DNA from: Thamnidium elegans
Lineage: Eukaryota; Mucoromycota; Mucoromycetes; Mucorales; Mucoraceae
Direction of reading: 5' to 3'
Assembly (NCBI GenBank): GCA_025201345.1
Contig: JAIXMG010000005.1
Location: 744,001-808,000, forward strand
Length of the DNA: 64,000 nucleotides
The notes under the pieces were generated by a model. It was given only the letters and a program-made list of their open reading frames with translations. It had not been told where the DNA came from and did no database searches. Positions 26,730 to 39,182 of the stretch are shown here, in pieces. The translations under genes were made by a program, and so were the position numbers. Position 1 is the stretch's first letter, and each line of letters begins with the position of its first letter.

Positions 26730-27745
26730 TTAAAGAGAATTTCTTCTTAATAAAATACTCTTTCTTTCAAGTAAATGGACAGGTGGTTGTTGTTGTTGTT
26801 GTTGTTGTTGTTGAAAATAAAGTTGTTGTTGACGACTATTTCTTTTTTTATACATTTTTGGTCTTTTTTTATTATTAACGGTCTTGATTTGTTGTTGCTC
26901 AAATGTACCTGGTAACATCTTTGTTGATATAGGATTTTTGGGAGTATTTACAGCTTTATCAACTACCAGGTTTGTAATGGCGAATATAAAAGCCCAAACG
27001 ACCATGCCACCTAATGTATTGTTATTACCAATATTATTATCGGGTGATGCTATTGTATCAAATACCATAGATATTAATGCATGAGGTACATGAAGCAACG
27101 GTAATAAAAGTAGAGCAGATAAACGAGAATCAAATGGAGTAGATAGCATTGATTTTTTAGTGATTGCATAACTAACTTTTTCAGGTACCAAATCACGAGA
27201 GAGAGAATCAATCATTGCCAAAGAAGAATCTAGTCTTTTAAATGATTCTGTTATTTCATCACCACTCTTTTGTCTTTTTACCACTGTAGTTCTTGTCGTT
27301 AAATTTGTGACTGAGGGCCTTGGTAGAATAGTTGCTGATGATCTTCTTCTTACTGATATCAGGGATGAAGAAGAAGGGTAAGAAACTGGTCTACTGGTTT
27401 TATGTAATCTCTTTCTTTGTACAGATTCAGCAGTTGAAGAAGATAATTTTCTTATTAATGGAATACTAGTAGCAGTTGTTGTTGTTGTAACTTTTTCATA
27501 GTTGACAGCTTCATTTGCTTCTTGAATTAAATTTGATAAAATATCGGATATTCGATCAAATTGATCATTATCTTCTTCATCTTCTGAAGCAGAAGAATCC
27601 GATATTAATGCTAAAGCTGAAGCAGGTCTAGCAATTGTGTGACGGCGATGTCTTTTTGTAATATGTTCAGTGTTCGTGATTTCATTCTGTAGGATTATCA
27701 TTAATATATTTTATTATTACGATTTAGTAAAGAGTTTATTACCAT
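26730..27745 (-). CDS. Unrecognised Ser/Thr-rich protein with a hydrophobic segment
   Basis: About 320 residues that I do not recognise. The N-terminal half is polar with Ser/Thr and basic patches and one acidic cluster (ASEDEEDNDQ), suggesting a disordered, possibly phosphorylated region. At roughly residues 205-265 lie two hydrophobic stretches (ALLLLPLLHVPHALISMVF and GGMVVWAFIFAITNLVV), likely one hairpin or two membrane spans. The C-terminus is basic with a run of about ten Gln before LLERKSILLRRNSL. Two starts are possible: an ATG directly followed by a GTAATA donor at 27743-27745, spliced at 27686, or an in-frame Met at 27701. The first leaves a three-base coding first exon. Confidence is in the reading frame, not in any function. 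Confidence 0.65.
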
Positions 27746-27972
27746 TATAATATATACGTGTGTGTGTGTGTGTGTGTAGGGTGTATGTTTTCTATATGTT
27801 TATATGTATGTATATATATATAAAGAATGAAAGAAAAAAGAAAGAGGAAAAAAGAAAAAGAAAAGAGAAGGGACCTTTATATGTACATAGTAGTTTATGT
27901 CGAAAATGTTCAAGCTCCGAACAGGGATAAAAAAAAAATAAAAAAAAGGAACACATGACATTTTTCTTGTGT

Positions 27973-30729
27973 TTACGTTGAAAAGCCTATATTTAATTTC
28001 TTCTTCTTTTTACCATCACCAAATTTAGTATCCCATTTTCTAATTTCTATTAAGGAATCCATTTCTTCACTTGAACTAGGAGGAATCATTTTTAAAGCAG
28101 TTTCAAAGTGGTTCATATTTAATTCCTGAGCAATATTTGTCTTTAGTTGCTGTTGAGCAGCTGTAAGAGCGGCTGTCACACACACATTTTTTAAATCCGA
28201 ACCCGAGTAATGTTCCGTCTTTTTAGCCAATTCTTGTATAGATAGTTTATGTATTTCATCCTTTAATAAAATGTTTAAAATCTCTGCACGATCTTCCAGA
28301 TTAGGCAAGTCAACTACATTTAAACACAAAGTAAATAAATAATAATAAATATAAATATAAAGTCTACTTGCCTAAAATACGTCTAGGCATTCGTCTTAAT
28401 ACAGCATCATCTAAATCAAATGGTCTATTGGTTGCTGCCATGACAATGATACCTTCATTATTACTTGATAATCCATCCCACTCAACCATAAATTGGTTAA
28501 TAATTTCTCGATGTGATTTAGATGAAGAATCTGACCCTCTCTTATTCATTAAACTATCTACTTCATCAATAAATACTACACAGGGGGATAATTTTCTTGC
28601 AAGTGAAAATATAGCTTTTACATTCTTTTCACCTTGACCTACATACATATCATAACTATAAAAAAAAAAAAAAAAAAAAGAGTAAGAATGAGAACATGTG
28701 GATTGTTTGTATTACTTTACACATCACTTGCTTGAATATCAAGCATCCGACTACCACTATCTTTTGCTACTGCTTTAGCTAACATAGTCTAATATAAAAT
28801 AAGTATTATATATATAAATAATATTTTGTCTGTTCCACAAACCTTTCCTGTACCAGGTGGACCAAATAACAATACACCGGGAACGAAGTTTTTCTTTAGG
28901 ATACCCTTTTTAAATAAATCTGGACGAATCAAGGGTAAACTAATTAAAGATTGAAGACTATCAATTGTCATTTCTGGTGCGCGTACATCCTTGAAGGAAA
29001 CCTGTACTTTAGCTAATAATAATAATATAGGGTTAATAATGATAAGCATGTACATGTATATAAATACTTACTTGGATCTACTATTCTAGTTAGTAGCTTA
29101 CGTTCATAATCATTACAAGTTTTTCTCAATCTATTCATTTCCACACTGCCATCCTTTTTTAACACAAGTGGAGTACCAATATCTTTAAACTTTTTCCAGG
29201 TCGTTTCTTGTAGGTCCGAAACTTGTTCAACAATGTCATGAGCTACCTTGAAATCATGAAAGTCCAAGTTTGTCTTATTGTGCTCAATAGCGTGACCAAT
29301 AGCAGTTGTCACACGTCGATCAACATCACTTGGTGACCAAACAACTTTTGAAATATTTTCCAATTTTAACAAATCATTCAACAAGTCTTGCTTTCTTTTA
29401 ATATCTAACGGGTTCTTTTGACTGTACATTGCTAATATTTGTTTAGCATTTATTTCTCTTATTCTCTTTTCTTCATCTATCTTCATTAACTCTCGCCATT
29501 CGTTCCATCTTTCTTCATCCTGCAGTAATGGGAGTACAGAAATACCACGCATATTAGAAATAGCTGGAATCTTATAGCTCTCTGTCTTTCCACCAGAACA
29601 ATGCGAAGCAACAATCAACAACTTGTGTCCCTTTTGCTTTAATTCTTCTACTGCGGTAACAAGTGACTTTAACATAATTCTCGTAAACGCGTCTTCCATA
29701 CTTCCAAAGTCTCTCAGATAGATCATCTTTTCTTTTTCTGAACTGGCAAATAATTTTTTAAACATGTTTGTATATTTAAATGATACTTGATTTAATACAT
29801 TTTTCGATATTTTATGAATCTCACTATCTTTATTACTGGTTTCATCAAACAGCTCTGTTAAATCTAGTTCAACTGATTTGGCTTGATTTAATTCAGTATA
29901 GTCATTTTCTTTGTCTTCATCCTCTTCCTCTTCTTCTTCTTCCTCGTCTTCATCCTTTTTAAATAATTCTACTGCGGCTCCTTCTTCTCTAGTTTCGTCA
30001 ATTATACCATCCTCACTATCTTCTAATTTTGAATCACCGTCATTATTTTGTCCCAGCGCTAATAATGCATTGGAATCAGGGTCCATGGATGATAGTAATG
30101 GTAAAATAGTTGCCACTAATGAAAAAAAAATCAGTCAAACAGTTTGTTCTTCTTCAGTAACTCTGCAATAATTACCATCTCGGTTAAAACTATGTTGTGC
30201 TAAAAATACAAAATCTTGTGGATCTAATACAAGAAGGTCGGCCTTGTTTTCTGCAGCCAATTTGTTGACAATATGGTCTAATAAATAACATGCTCCTCTA
30301 TTGGGTATACTGAGCGCTAAATGGTCAGTATGATTATAAGCTGCCATCGATCCCTTTCTAATTAATCCAGACCGAACTGCAAATGTTAATTCTTTCCAAA
30401 CGTAGTCTGGTATAAACGAAGAATACTGGTCTGGTAAAGGTGAGAGTTTATCGTGCTGAATATAGTTTGTCGATAAAAATGACTCTATTTTTTTTTTAAA
30501 AAAAAAAAAATGCTAGTTAACAAATACTATAATGTTTCGAGTTTTTTTTTTTTTTTTTCTTACCTGGTAAAGTAGGTAATTTACGCTTAAGTTTAGTGGA
30601 TCGCTGACGACCTATAGTAGCATTTACTTCAGTCTTTGTAGATAAACGAACAATGGTTTGACGAGTAGGTTGAGTCCAAAGGTATCCATTCTTGAGTGGT
30701 AACCGACTCAATCGACTGAATATGGACAT
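27973..30729 (-). CDS. AAA ATPase of the Msp1/ATAD1-related (meiotic) clade, probably mitochondrial
   Basis: About 750 residues over at least seven exons (first exon 30564-30729, second from 30484). The N-terminus is rich in Arg, Ser and Leu without acidic residues, resembling a mitochondrial presequence. A long unconserved middle contains a very acidic run (Glu/Asp, about 29905-29965) and a region predicted to be helical. The C-terminal AAA module has Walker A GPPGTGK, the pore-loop region around MYVGQGEKN, Walker B VVFIDEVDS, sensor 1 AATNRPFDLDDAV and Arg finger-like RRMPRR, followed by an alpha-helical lid (HYSGSDLKNVC). Fungal mitochondrial proteins of this layout exist but their role is poorly defined; membrane-protein extraction, as in Msp1, is the closest analogy. 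It is divergent from the nucleotidyltransferase gene, with 160 bases between starts. Confidence 0.88.
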
Positions 30730-30888
30730 TTCGTATGTAGAATAAAACAACTGAAAAAAGAAAACCCAACTCATGGGTCCAAAAAGGACTTTAATATATT
30801 ATTTTTTTTAGCTTGTGACCGCCTTATCTCTTTTTCCTTCCCCTTTTTTTTTTGGTTTTCAATTGTTCTTCAGAACTCAGGATATACT

Positions 30889-32691
30889 ATGCAACTCACT
30901 CAAGACTTGCGCTTGATAAATATTTGCTTTCAATTTGCTTACGAAAACACTAAAACGCATACCTGTAACGAAAGTATTGCGTCAGTGGTTTATTTAGAAA
31001 GTTTAAATGAGTTCTTGTATAATAGTCATGACCAAGCATTGTACGAAGCCATGTGTCAAGAGAACCAAACCCTTTTGAAGTTCTTAACAGAACAAGGCAG
31101 GTATGTTACTCGCAACTACGGAGACGGTAAATGGAACTCGTGGAGTTATGAGATCATGCCGGTCAGCAAGTACAATCATGATTTAAGACATAAACACGGT
31201 TACTTTAAGCCATTGTATAATCCAGGCCGTTTTCTCGGTAAAAGCCTTTTATTTGTCGCTTATAAAAAAGGTGATAAGACGGCATTTGATCTTGAAAGGT
31301 CGAAAGTCAAGCAAGAAGCCATGATGATTGCGCAACGTAAATTAGGTGTTCGAAATCAAGCGTTATCGGCGGATGAATTTATTAAACAATTTGAGGTGCG
31401 TGTATACGTTGTGTATATTTTTTTAAAATTAGCTGGCTTACTTTTTTTTTTATATATATATTTAAAAAAGCAAGCTAAGCGAGATGAGGATTTAATAAGA
31501 AGAAGATCAAATGCTTTTGAAAAAACTAAAAATGCGCTAGTCGGTTTATTTCCAGGAATTCCTTTACGCGTTAAAATTTATGGGTAAAGCATGAATTTAA
31601 GCTTTCTTTGTGTTATTACTAAGCCAAATATAGTTCTACAAAGTCTGGTTCGTGTAACTACGGAACTGATTTAAATATTTGTATCCGCGTTAGCAATGAT
31701 TGCTTGATAGCTAATGCAGCGAAACTCGGATTAAACGAAGCTCCGTTTGATATGAATTATATAGCTACTCATTTAAAAAAGAAGAGTGATTTAAAGTCTA
31801 TAAAGACAAAAAAAAGCTTTTATCATCAGTTGGACGTGATTGACTTTTTTGATAGTGAGGGTAGAATTCCATGCACTCTTTCGTTTGACTATAATCTCGC
31901 GTTTGAGTCTTCTCTTTTAATTCAAGAATACGTAAAGTTGGATAGACGCGTAGGTCCCTTTATTTATGCAGTCAAATGGTTTGTTAAAAGCCAAGGCATT
32001 ACTTTCGGTAAAAAAAGCCATTTTAAAAAACAAACTAATACTAGTGACTAACAAAATATATCTATATATAAAGAACACGAAGGTTACCTTTGCTCATATG
32101 CTTATACTATAATGGCTCTCTATTTCTTGATGGTGGTCCTAGAAAATCCAGTTATTCCCAACTTGCAAAGTTTCCAAGGCTCATGTTACACGTACAACTG
32201 CTCTTGGTATTCCGATAATATTGGTATTGTTTTAAGCAATACTGAAAATCCTAATGAGGTCGATACGTCTTTTCATGACTGTGTCTATATTGATAATAGC
32301 GCGACTGATAAATACGATACAAGTAAATCTAGAACGGGTACTGTTTGGTATAGTCAAAATAAAACACATCTGGTTGCTCTCTTGACTTTGTTCTTTACGT
32401 ATTTTTCTAATGCTCAGAATTTTAAAAATATATCCATTAACAATAATAACAAGAAAACATCAAGTGATGCTTGTGTCGTTGTCCGTGATCCATTTCTGGA
32501 AGAATTAAATATTGGGTAAAAAAAGGAGAAAAAGAGAGAGAGAGTATATATACTGATATATATATATATTTTTTGTATATAGTGAAACGTGCTTTCAAAG
32601 TTCATTAGACTATATCATTTACAAGTTTGATCGTGCATCTACTATGCTACACGAAGGCTATTCTTTTCATCAAGTTTGCCATCCATACTAA
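30889..32691 (+). CDS. Terminal nucleotidyltransferase-like protein, probable pseudoenzyme
   Basis: Five exons fit: 30889-31395, 31471-31583, 31634-32007, 32074-32515 and 32583-32691, in phase, 514 residues. The fold is that of Cid1/poly(A) polymerase-like terminal nucleotidyltransferases: a helical N-terminal region, IYGSTKSGS where the family has its Gly-Ser motif, a palm region, then a PAP-associated domain (SYAYTIMALYFLMVVLENPVIP). At the catalytic site the D-x-D pair reads GTDLNI, so the second Asp is Asn, and where the active paralog next door has CDINAN this protein has CTLSFD, so the third Asp is Thr. Loss of two of three metal ligands argues against catalysis. The first intron (31396-31470, 75 nt) has no stop and keeps frame, so retention would add 25 residues. 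It lacks the long C-terminal extension of its neighbour. Confidence 0.82.
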
Positions 32692-32817
32692 AAAAAAAAC
32701 CGGTTGTTATTTTTAATCGGGGTTTTGAGACGCCCTATTTTTTTATTATTATTATTTTTTGCTGTTTATTACGGCTCTCTTCTTTTCTTTCTTTCTTTTA
32801 TAAAATATATCTTTAAA

Positions 32818-35644
32818 ATGAGTGGCATTGAAGAAGTATTGATCCTTGAGAAATGTGGATTATTTGCATTTGAAAACTCCATCTCTGTGGATCCTTCAAC
32901 AGCTCATGTCGTGCCATTATCCTTACTGCAGGAGTATCTTACAGGCATGTTCCCTTCACATTTTCAAGAGCTTCTTAACAGGTACCATTCCCTGGAAGGA
33001 TTTCTCAAGACAGCAGCACGAGATATTGTACGCGAAGGACTTGTAGAAAGTTGGCAACTTTGGAATTATGAAGTTATGACTACAAAAAATTATTATTTGG
33101 ACAAACGTCATGAACATGATTGCTTTTCTAATTTAACTTGGAATCATTTGGAAGAGCATAGGTTGCTGTTTATATTTTATGTCAAAGAGGATAAACGAAG
33201 ATATGAGGCGGAAAGAGCTAGTATGAATAAAAAAATTCGTAGAAGACAAGAAGCTTCTGAGAACGGGTCTCAAAATAACCAGGCTCCTATAGCAGCGAAT
33301 GAGTTACGTTGTCAGAATATGATTACCAATGAAGTTCTTGGACTATGCCATGTAAAGCATACATATATACATATATATATATCTACGTATATATATATTA
33401 ATTACCTTTTTTTTTTGCATATATTCATATATACATCTAGAGTCTGACTCCTACACAAAAAGCCATGGATAGTATAAGGCATTTGAGGAAAAAGATTCAA
33501 AATATGTTGAACCAAGTATGGCCGGGAATGAATTACCAAGTAGTTATCTTTGGGTAATTATTTCTAATCATTAATCAGATCATAAACATATCTAACACTT
33601 TTTTCAAAAAAAAAAAAAAAAAAGGTCGTCAGCAAATAGTTTAGCATTAACTAATGCCGATGTAGACTTTTGTATTGTAGTACCTGAATCTAAATACGAA
33701 CAAGACTTATATCAACACAGAAACAAGTTATCAAAGATTCCAAAGTCTGTTTACAACATGTTTTTTTTAGCCTCTCGATTAAGAAGTATAGGTATGAGAG
33801 GCGTTGAAGCAATTGGACATGCATCTGTTCCTATTTGTAAATTCGTTGATCCTCAAACTGGCTTAAACTGTGATATTAACGCAAATAATATCTTGGGTAT
33901 TGAGAATACAAGAATGATTCAAAAGTATTGTGATTTAGATTCAAGAATAAGGCCCTTGATTTTCGCTATTAAACAGTTTGTAAAGCAAAAGGATATTAAT
34001 AACCGTATGTTTATTTTACTATATATAAAAAAAACACTATTATTTATGCTAACTTTTTTTTTAGCCCGTGGTGGTACATTGAGTAGTTATGCCTATGTAA
34101 TTATGGTATTGCATTTTTTAATGTCTGCGTTAGAGCACCCAGTGATTCCTAGTTTACAAAGACTACAAGCTTCATGTACATCACGTGACTGTAACTTCAA
34201 ATCATTTAAACCTATTCCTGTACTACACGACCATCACATTATTAACTGCGATGCTCGATTTCACGACTGTGTTCAAATACAAGGAGTAGGAGAATACGGT
34301 TTACAAGTAAAAGGGGCTACTACAGGTTGGCATGGCCAAAACACAGATTCTATTGCTAGACTTTTACAATTATTCTTTCAATATTATTCTATACCACAAA
34401 ATTTTACCATATCGATTGTTTCATCTGATGGAGGCCTTATTCAATGTGACGAATTATACCCCAACAAGTGCCCTTTTACTATCCAGGATCCCTTTATCAA
34501 CAGTAAAAATATTGCTAGATCATGTACAGTTATAGGTGCTAGTGTTATCTTGCAAGAGTTTCAACGCGCTGCTGAATTGTTATCGGAAGGCGGTCATTCG
34601 TTCGCAAAGATTTGTGACCCATCTTTAAATTTAGATAGACCGATTGATACTGAGAGCATGGAATTTAGATTTCAACGAAAAAATGAAAGAAAAACAACCA
34701 GACAAGATAAATTTGTAGCGTATTTGGATCGTGAAAAGAAGACACAAACCATGTTGGAAGCAAAACAAATCATTGATGTCTGGACAGGAAATGAATCTGA
34801 GCACGATGCAGCTCATACCGACGAATGGTATTTGAGTGCCCCTTGCGATTGGACAAATAATTCACCCATTAAAATTGAACGACCTGTTGGTTTGGGATCA
34901 GTTGTAAAGAGAGAACAACGACAAAGTGGCTCTTCCTCTAATGAAGAAAGATCTCAGAATCCAGCTAGTTCTTCATCTGCTGAACCAAGATCAAGTGAAT
35001 CCACTGGTACTGCAAATGATAACACTCCTATTCTTCACTTGGTTAAAACAATCATGTCATTACAGCCTAAATCAGAAAGTAAATTAGAAACCTTTTCTAC
35101 ACAACCTTGTACTGATTTGGATAAATTATTAAAGGATCCCGTCGTTAGTACGATTCAACCAAAAGACCTTTGTTATTTAATAGCGCAATTGAATTTCCTT
35201 AGTGATGCTGTTGCCGGCAATATTTTAACAAACGCTGCTCTTGGTCAACAACAACAACAACAAGAACAAGAACGTTCAGAAATAGCTACTCCTTCGCAAG
35301 CAGCATACTTGCAACAATTACAACATGCGTTAGATACCATTGTCCTTAGTGAAGACGATGATGATTCGTACAACTTGAACGGAACCGACTCTGATTTAGA
35401 AATTGATGATGAGGAAGAGGTCAATATTAACTATATTTTGGATAATGTACCGGATTATTTGGATAGTTATGAAATTTATAACTTGTTTCAGTGGTATGGA
35501 AATATTGTCAATATCGAGTACATGCAAGATCCACGGCCTAGTTGGTGTGTACGCTTGATTATGAAATACAAGAATATTGAATTGCTTCCCGTAAACCCTG
35601 AGTTCGAAGGATTTGCATGTGATGGACAAGCGTATATTTTATAA
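32818..35644 (+). CDS. Cid1-like terminal nucleotidyltransferase with C-terminal RRM-like region
   Basis: Likely adds non-templated A or U to RNA 3' ends. Four exons fit: 32818-33351, 33441-33553, 33625-34004 and 34065-35644, in phase, 868 residues. The start is the Met of MSGIEEV; an in-frame Met at 32704 would add a hydrophobic leader and looks like 5' leader. The catalytic triad is complete: GSSANSL, then NADVDFC with D-x-D, then NCDINAN. The PAP-associated domain starts at GGTLSSYAYVIMVLHFLM. The C-terminal 300 residues are Ser/Gln-rich and acidic, ending with an RRM-like stretch (ILDNVPDYLDSYEIYNLFQW, then GNIVNIEY). The N-terminal domain and the 113-nt second exon match the upstream gene, so the pair is a tandem duplication with 126 bases between them, same orientation. 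Confidence 0.88.
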
Positions 35645-35977
35645 AAAAAAATAGAATGTTATGCTTCTATCATACCGAGTTTCAATAAGCTATGCTAATA
35701 AAATTAGAATGAAATAAACTAATGTTATTCTCAAAAATATTACCTGTATGTATCCATGCGAATCCAATGTACTTTTTTTTTTTTGTATTTTGTTTATTTC
35801 AATTAACTTTTTATGGTAAAGACTAATATGTACATGAAATAATTCTCTTTTTTTTTTTTTTTTTTTTTTTATGAAATACAGCAGCGTCTCCATTAAAGGA
35901 TGAAAGAAATTCATCTTTAGATTGAACATACCCTTATACCGAACAGTGGACGTGATAATTATATATCCAGCAAAAAA

Positions 35978-37130
35978 ACCACTGAAATATCGCAGCTTAA
36001 AAATCGCTCACATAAGAAAACACTGCTAATTTCAGCACTTATAATAAATAATGGTCTTTAATTTATTAAAAAACAGAAAACGCGTTTCAGACCCAAGTTG
36101 TATAATACAAAATAGTTGTTTCGAATACATCTTTGATAAAAAAAAATTAAAAACGTACTTTTTTTGTTTTTTTTTCGATTTTCATTTTTGGGGGTCAACC
36201 CCTTTTACTTTTTGGCCAAAAATCACGGTTTTTTTGCGATTACTCCGGATCCAAGTTTCCTTTTTTTGTGAAAAAAAACAAGGATAATAAAGTACTCACT
36301 TAGACTCATTTAATACATTTTGAATACAATTTTTAATTCAAAAATTGAAAGAGTAATTATTGTTTAAAATAACTTTTTTTTTGGAAAAAATGACACGCGT
36401 TTTTGTGTAACAATTTTTCTTGATTTTTCTTTTACGTGATTACATAAAATATATGTTTCTATTACTATTTTTAGTTATAGCAACGATTATAGATCTTTAA
36501 AAATCCTTTATTGTTTATTTATAAATAAAAGTGCTACAACTAAAATTGAGCGAGAAAACACGCTTTAAAGAAAGCGCTATTTTAAGTTCCGCTTAACTCA
36601 AATTTTAATAAAAAAAAACGTCTTTAAACATTGATCACTCGCCCAGTGTTTTTATTAAAAATATACTTTTAGATGGATTAGATGCGTCTAAAAGAGCACT
36701 CTATTAGCATTGTTTTTTCACAAATAAAGGCAAAGTAGATCTGGAGTAATTGCAAAAAATCTGAGAAAAAAAATCGAAAAACAAAAGGGGTTGACCCCCC
36801 AAAATGATCAAAAATGGCCAAAAATGAACAGCCGAAAAAAAGTAGAAAAAATCGAGAAAAATATAAAATAACAAGCGGTTTTCAATATTTGATATTAAAA
36901 ATATCTTCAAAACGGTTAACTTTTACTAAGCAACTTGGACAAAAGAATCATTTTCTGGCTTTTAACTATACAATAAAAACGCCTTTTTCAAACACTATAA
37001 AAATTACCTTTTTCCGAAGAAATGCCTGGATGTTCATATAAAAACAAGTGTTTTGGAAAGGCTAATAGACGGGCAATGCTGGATTATAATACTTTACATA
37101 GTTCTTGAACTTGTCCAAGATATTATACAA
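35978..37130. repeat. Interspersed repeat family R1, copy 1, interrupted by an inverted segment
   Basis: The left end (about 35985-36030, cgcagcttaaaaatcgctc) and the body (about 36615-37130, including gttgaccccccaaaatga) are contiguous in copy 2 at 40942, but here they are separated by about 580 bases. The body holds matching blocks such as aaagaatcatt followed by ctggcttttaa, and gttcttgaacttgt. Similarity to copy 2 is high by eye but with many substitutions and small indels. Confidence 0.75.
36085..36310 (-). repeat. Inverted partial copy of repeat R1 inside copy 1
   Basis: Read on the minus strand, this segment matches 36680-36940 of the same element: both carry the gttgacccccaaaa core, a ggagtaat block (attactcc on this strand) and the tcacaaa block. 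The two arms could form a long imperfect hairpin with a loop of about 400 bases, as in foldback elements or MITEs. Confidence 0.7.
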
Positions 37131-37722
37131 AATAATATTTTGTGTATCGTTTTCTGCAAGAGCTTAAACATTAGGACGACTTTAATTATATTTAGCATAT
37201 ATAATAGTACAGAGCTATGTATTAAAATAACACCTAACAATAATTTTAAAAACTACTTTCTATGATATATAGGACTAAAATTATCTTTGTGTTGATGTTA
37301 TTTGATTTAGACTGTATCCCTTTTTAATCTTTTATCACTTAACAATCCCCCATATTTAATTACTTCTCCTAGAAAAGAAAAAAGCGATTATATACGCTAA
37401 TAACAACAATGCTTTCCATCCAATACTGTGGAATGAATTGCGATGATTTTATTGTTGCTTCATTCACTTAAATAGCGGTGAGCACCTCTTTGGGCCGCAA
37501 GGTGTGTCCATAGGGCTTTATAAAAAAAAGTGCATCAAAAAATTATTTATGCATGTCTTCTGTGAGTATGGAGAACATGTTTTTTAAGCCACCTTTTCTT
37601 TCTTCTTACTGTGGTAGTCATGTGCTTTGATGACGCCTCAATAAAAACCTGTTTTTAAAAAAACACGTCTTTTTTTCTTTCTTTTCTTTTTTAACCATAG
37701 TTGAGACAGGAGAGACGTATCT

Positions 37723-38645
37723 AGTTGAGGAACATTGTATTCGTGTAATCGTCTATTTGGCTTTGCTTGCAGAGTCGAGTAGGTGAGTAGGAGTTGACTT
37801 ACCTCCTTTGTTTCAATAGTTTGTGAAGAAGAGGTTTGTCCTCTTTGGGAGCAGCGTACTAGTTTCGTTTTCAAAACATGAACTGGTTATATGAAAACTG
37901 CGCGTATTATTATAAGCAGTATTTCATACTATTTTTGATTGATAACTGTGCATGAAAAATATAATACTTGATATTATATTATAGTAGTATATACGGGTCC
38001 CGTATACTACATACCTTTCTTGTTGATTCTGATCTCTTATGGTTCAACCCTTTTCTTTTTTTTATTGAAAGAGAGTGATGAAAGCTTTATTAGACGTTGT
38101 AAAGTGTTCTCCCACATCTTTTATGTTCTGCTTCGGTGGCGCATATTTGATATCATGAACTTAAGCTTTATTTGTCATAATTTATAGGCAACTTGACTCT
38201 TTCATTAAAACCACTTTTTTTTTATAGCCTGTTTCTCACTTGGATCTGCATGCTGGGGGCCGGTGGATGGCCTTGCACAAGGAAGAGTTGGGCGGAAGCG
38301 AGTGGTGCGAATCCCATCTTGTGAAAGCCCATTTTTTTGATTGATGGATGAAATGCGCGAATAGCGCTAGTTGAGGAACTTGCTAGCTACAATCATTTAC
38401 TGGCTTTCGAGGAGAGTACAGTACGTGAGTAGGAGTTGATTTTCCTCCCTCGTTCCAAAAGTTTGTGAAGAAGAGGGGTAAGTCCTCTTTGGGAGCAGCG
38501 TACTAGAACAGCTATTTTCGCGTTGATTCTTGATATCTACCTCCCCTACCTCCCCTACCCACCCCTTTAAAGAGTATGATGAAAGCTTTATTAGACTCTG
38601 TAAAGTGTCTCTCTGAAATCTCTTTTGTTCTACCTCGGTAGTCAT
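37723..38645. repeat. Direct repeat family R2, two degenerate copies of about 650 bp
   Basis: Block X occurs at 37723-37862 and 38368-38506 (shared ttgtgaagaagagg and ctctttgggagcagcgtact). Block Y occurs at 38066-38150 and 38566-38645 (shared gatgaaagctttattaga). X and Y keep their order, so a unit of about 500-650 bp was duplicated in tandem. A partial third end lies near 37600-37700. On the minus strand the X blocks share an open frame (LLLTY then TL), which may be a coding relic. Confidence 0.75.
38227..38340 (+). repeat. GC-rich insert with a pol III B-box-like motif (SINE-like candidate)
   Basis: A GC-rich stretch within repeat region R2 carries ggtgcgaatcc (about 38309-38320), one base different from the tRNA B-box consensus ggttcgaatcc. 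Local stems are visible (ggcc pairs around 38260; tgggc near 38290 with gccca near 38328). I do not see a convincing A box or a full cloverleaf, so it is not called a tRNA. Confidence 0.3.
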
Positions 38646-39116
38646 AGTTGATTTGAGGAACTTACTACGCTCTATTTGCGATAGTTTATTATATGCGAAC
38701 TGACTCTTTCCATTAAAAAAACACTTTTCTTTTTCTTTTTCTTTTTCTTTTTTTTTGGCTATTTAAACCTTTTTTTTTTTTTTACTTTTCTCTTTCGTAA
38801 CTACTACGTTATATTTTATTTCTCTTTTACCAAGGATCTTATATCCTTATATTTTATTTCAAAATAGCAACTGTTAATAAAATAGTTTTGTGAATTTTAT
38901 ACAGCTTCAAACAAGTTGCCCTAAATGGAGATGGAATTAACTAGTCGTAAAAGGTAATAATCAACAACGACTAACCCTTATTTCATTTCAGCCGACTCAG
39001 CCATATAAACAACGGAGATAGTTTCCATCTAGTAGTGGTAGATAATCATATGTTTCCATGGAAATTGTATTTAAGAAACTTGATTATCTTTTTAACTTGC
39101 GCAAAGTAAACAAATC

Positions 39117-39182
39117 ATGCAAAAAAAGGGAAAGTAGTACAAATTAGGCATACTTTTCCCTTTTTTTTTTTTTTTTTTTTTT
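39117..39182. repeat. Hairpin with A/T-run flanks
   Basis: Near-perfect inverted arms: seven A, GGGAAA and GTA on the left pair with TACTTTTCCC and the T-run on the right around a loop of about 14 bases. The right T-run continues for more than 20 T. Confidence 0.6.

Noticed and set aside
36051..37265. Open frames inside repeat R1
   Set aside because: Translations are Phe/Lys/Asn-rich low-complexity, are not conserved between the two copies in the same frame, and show no transposase motif.
38227..38340. tRNA gene
   Set aside because: The B-box-like motif is not flanked by a paired T-stem, and no acceptor stem, anticodon arm or A box could be drawn.
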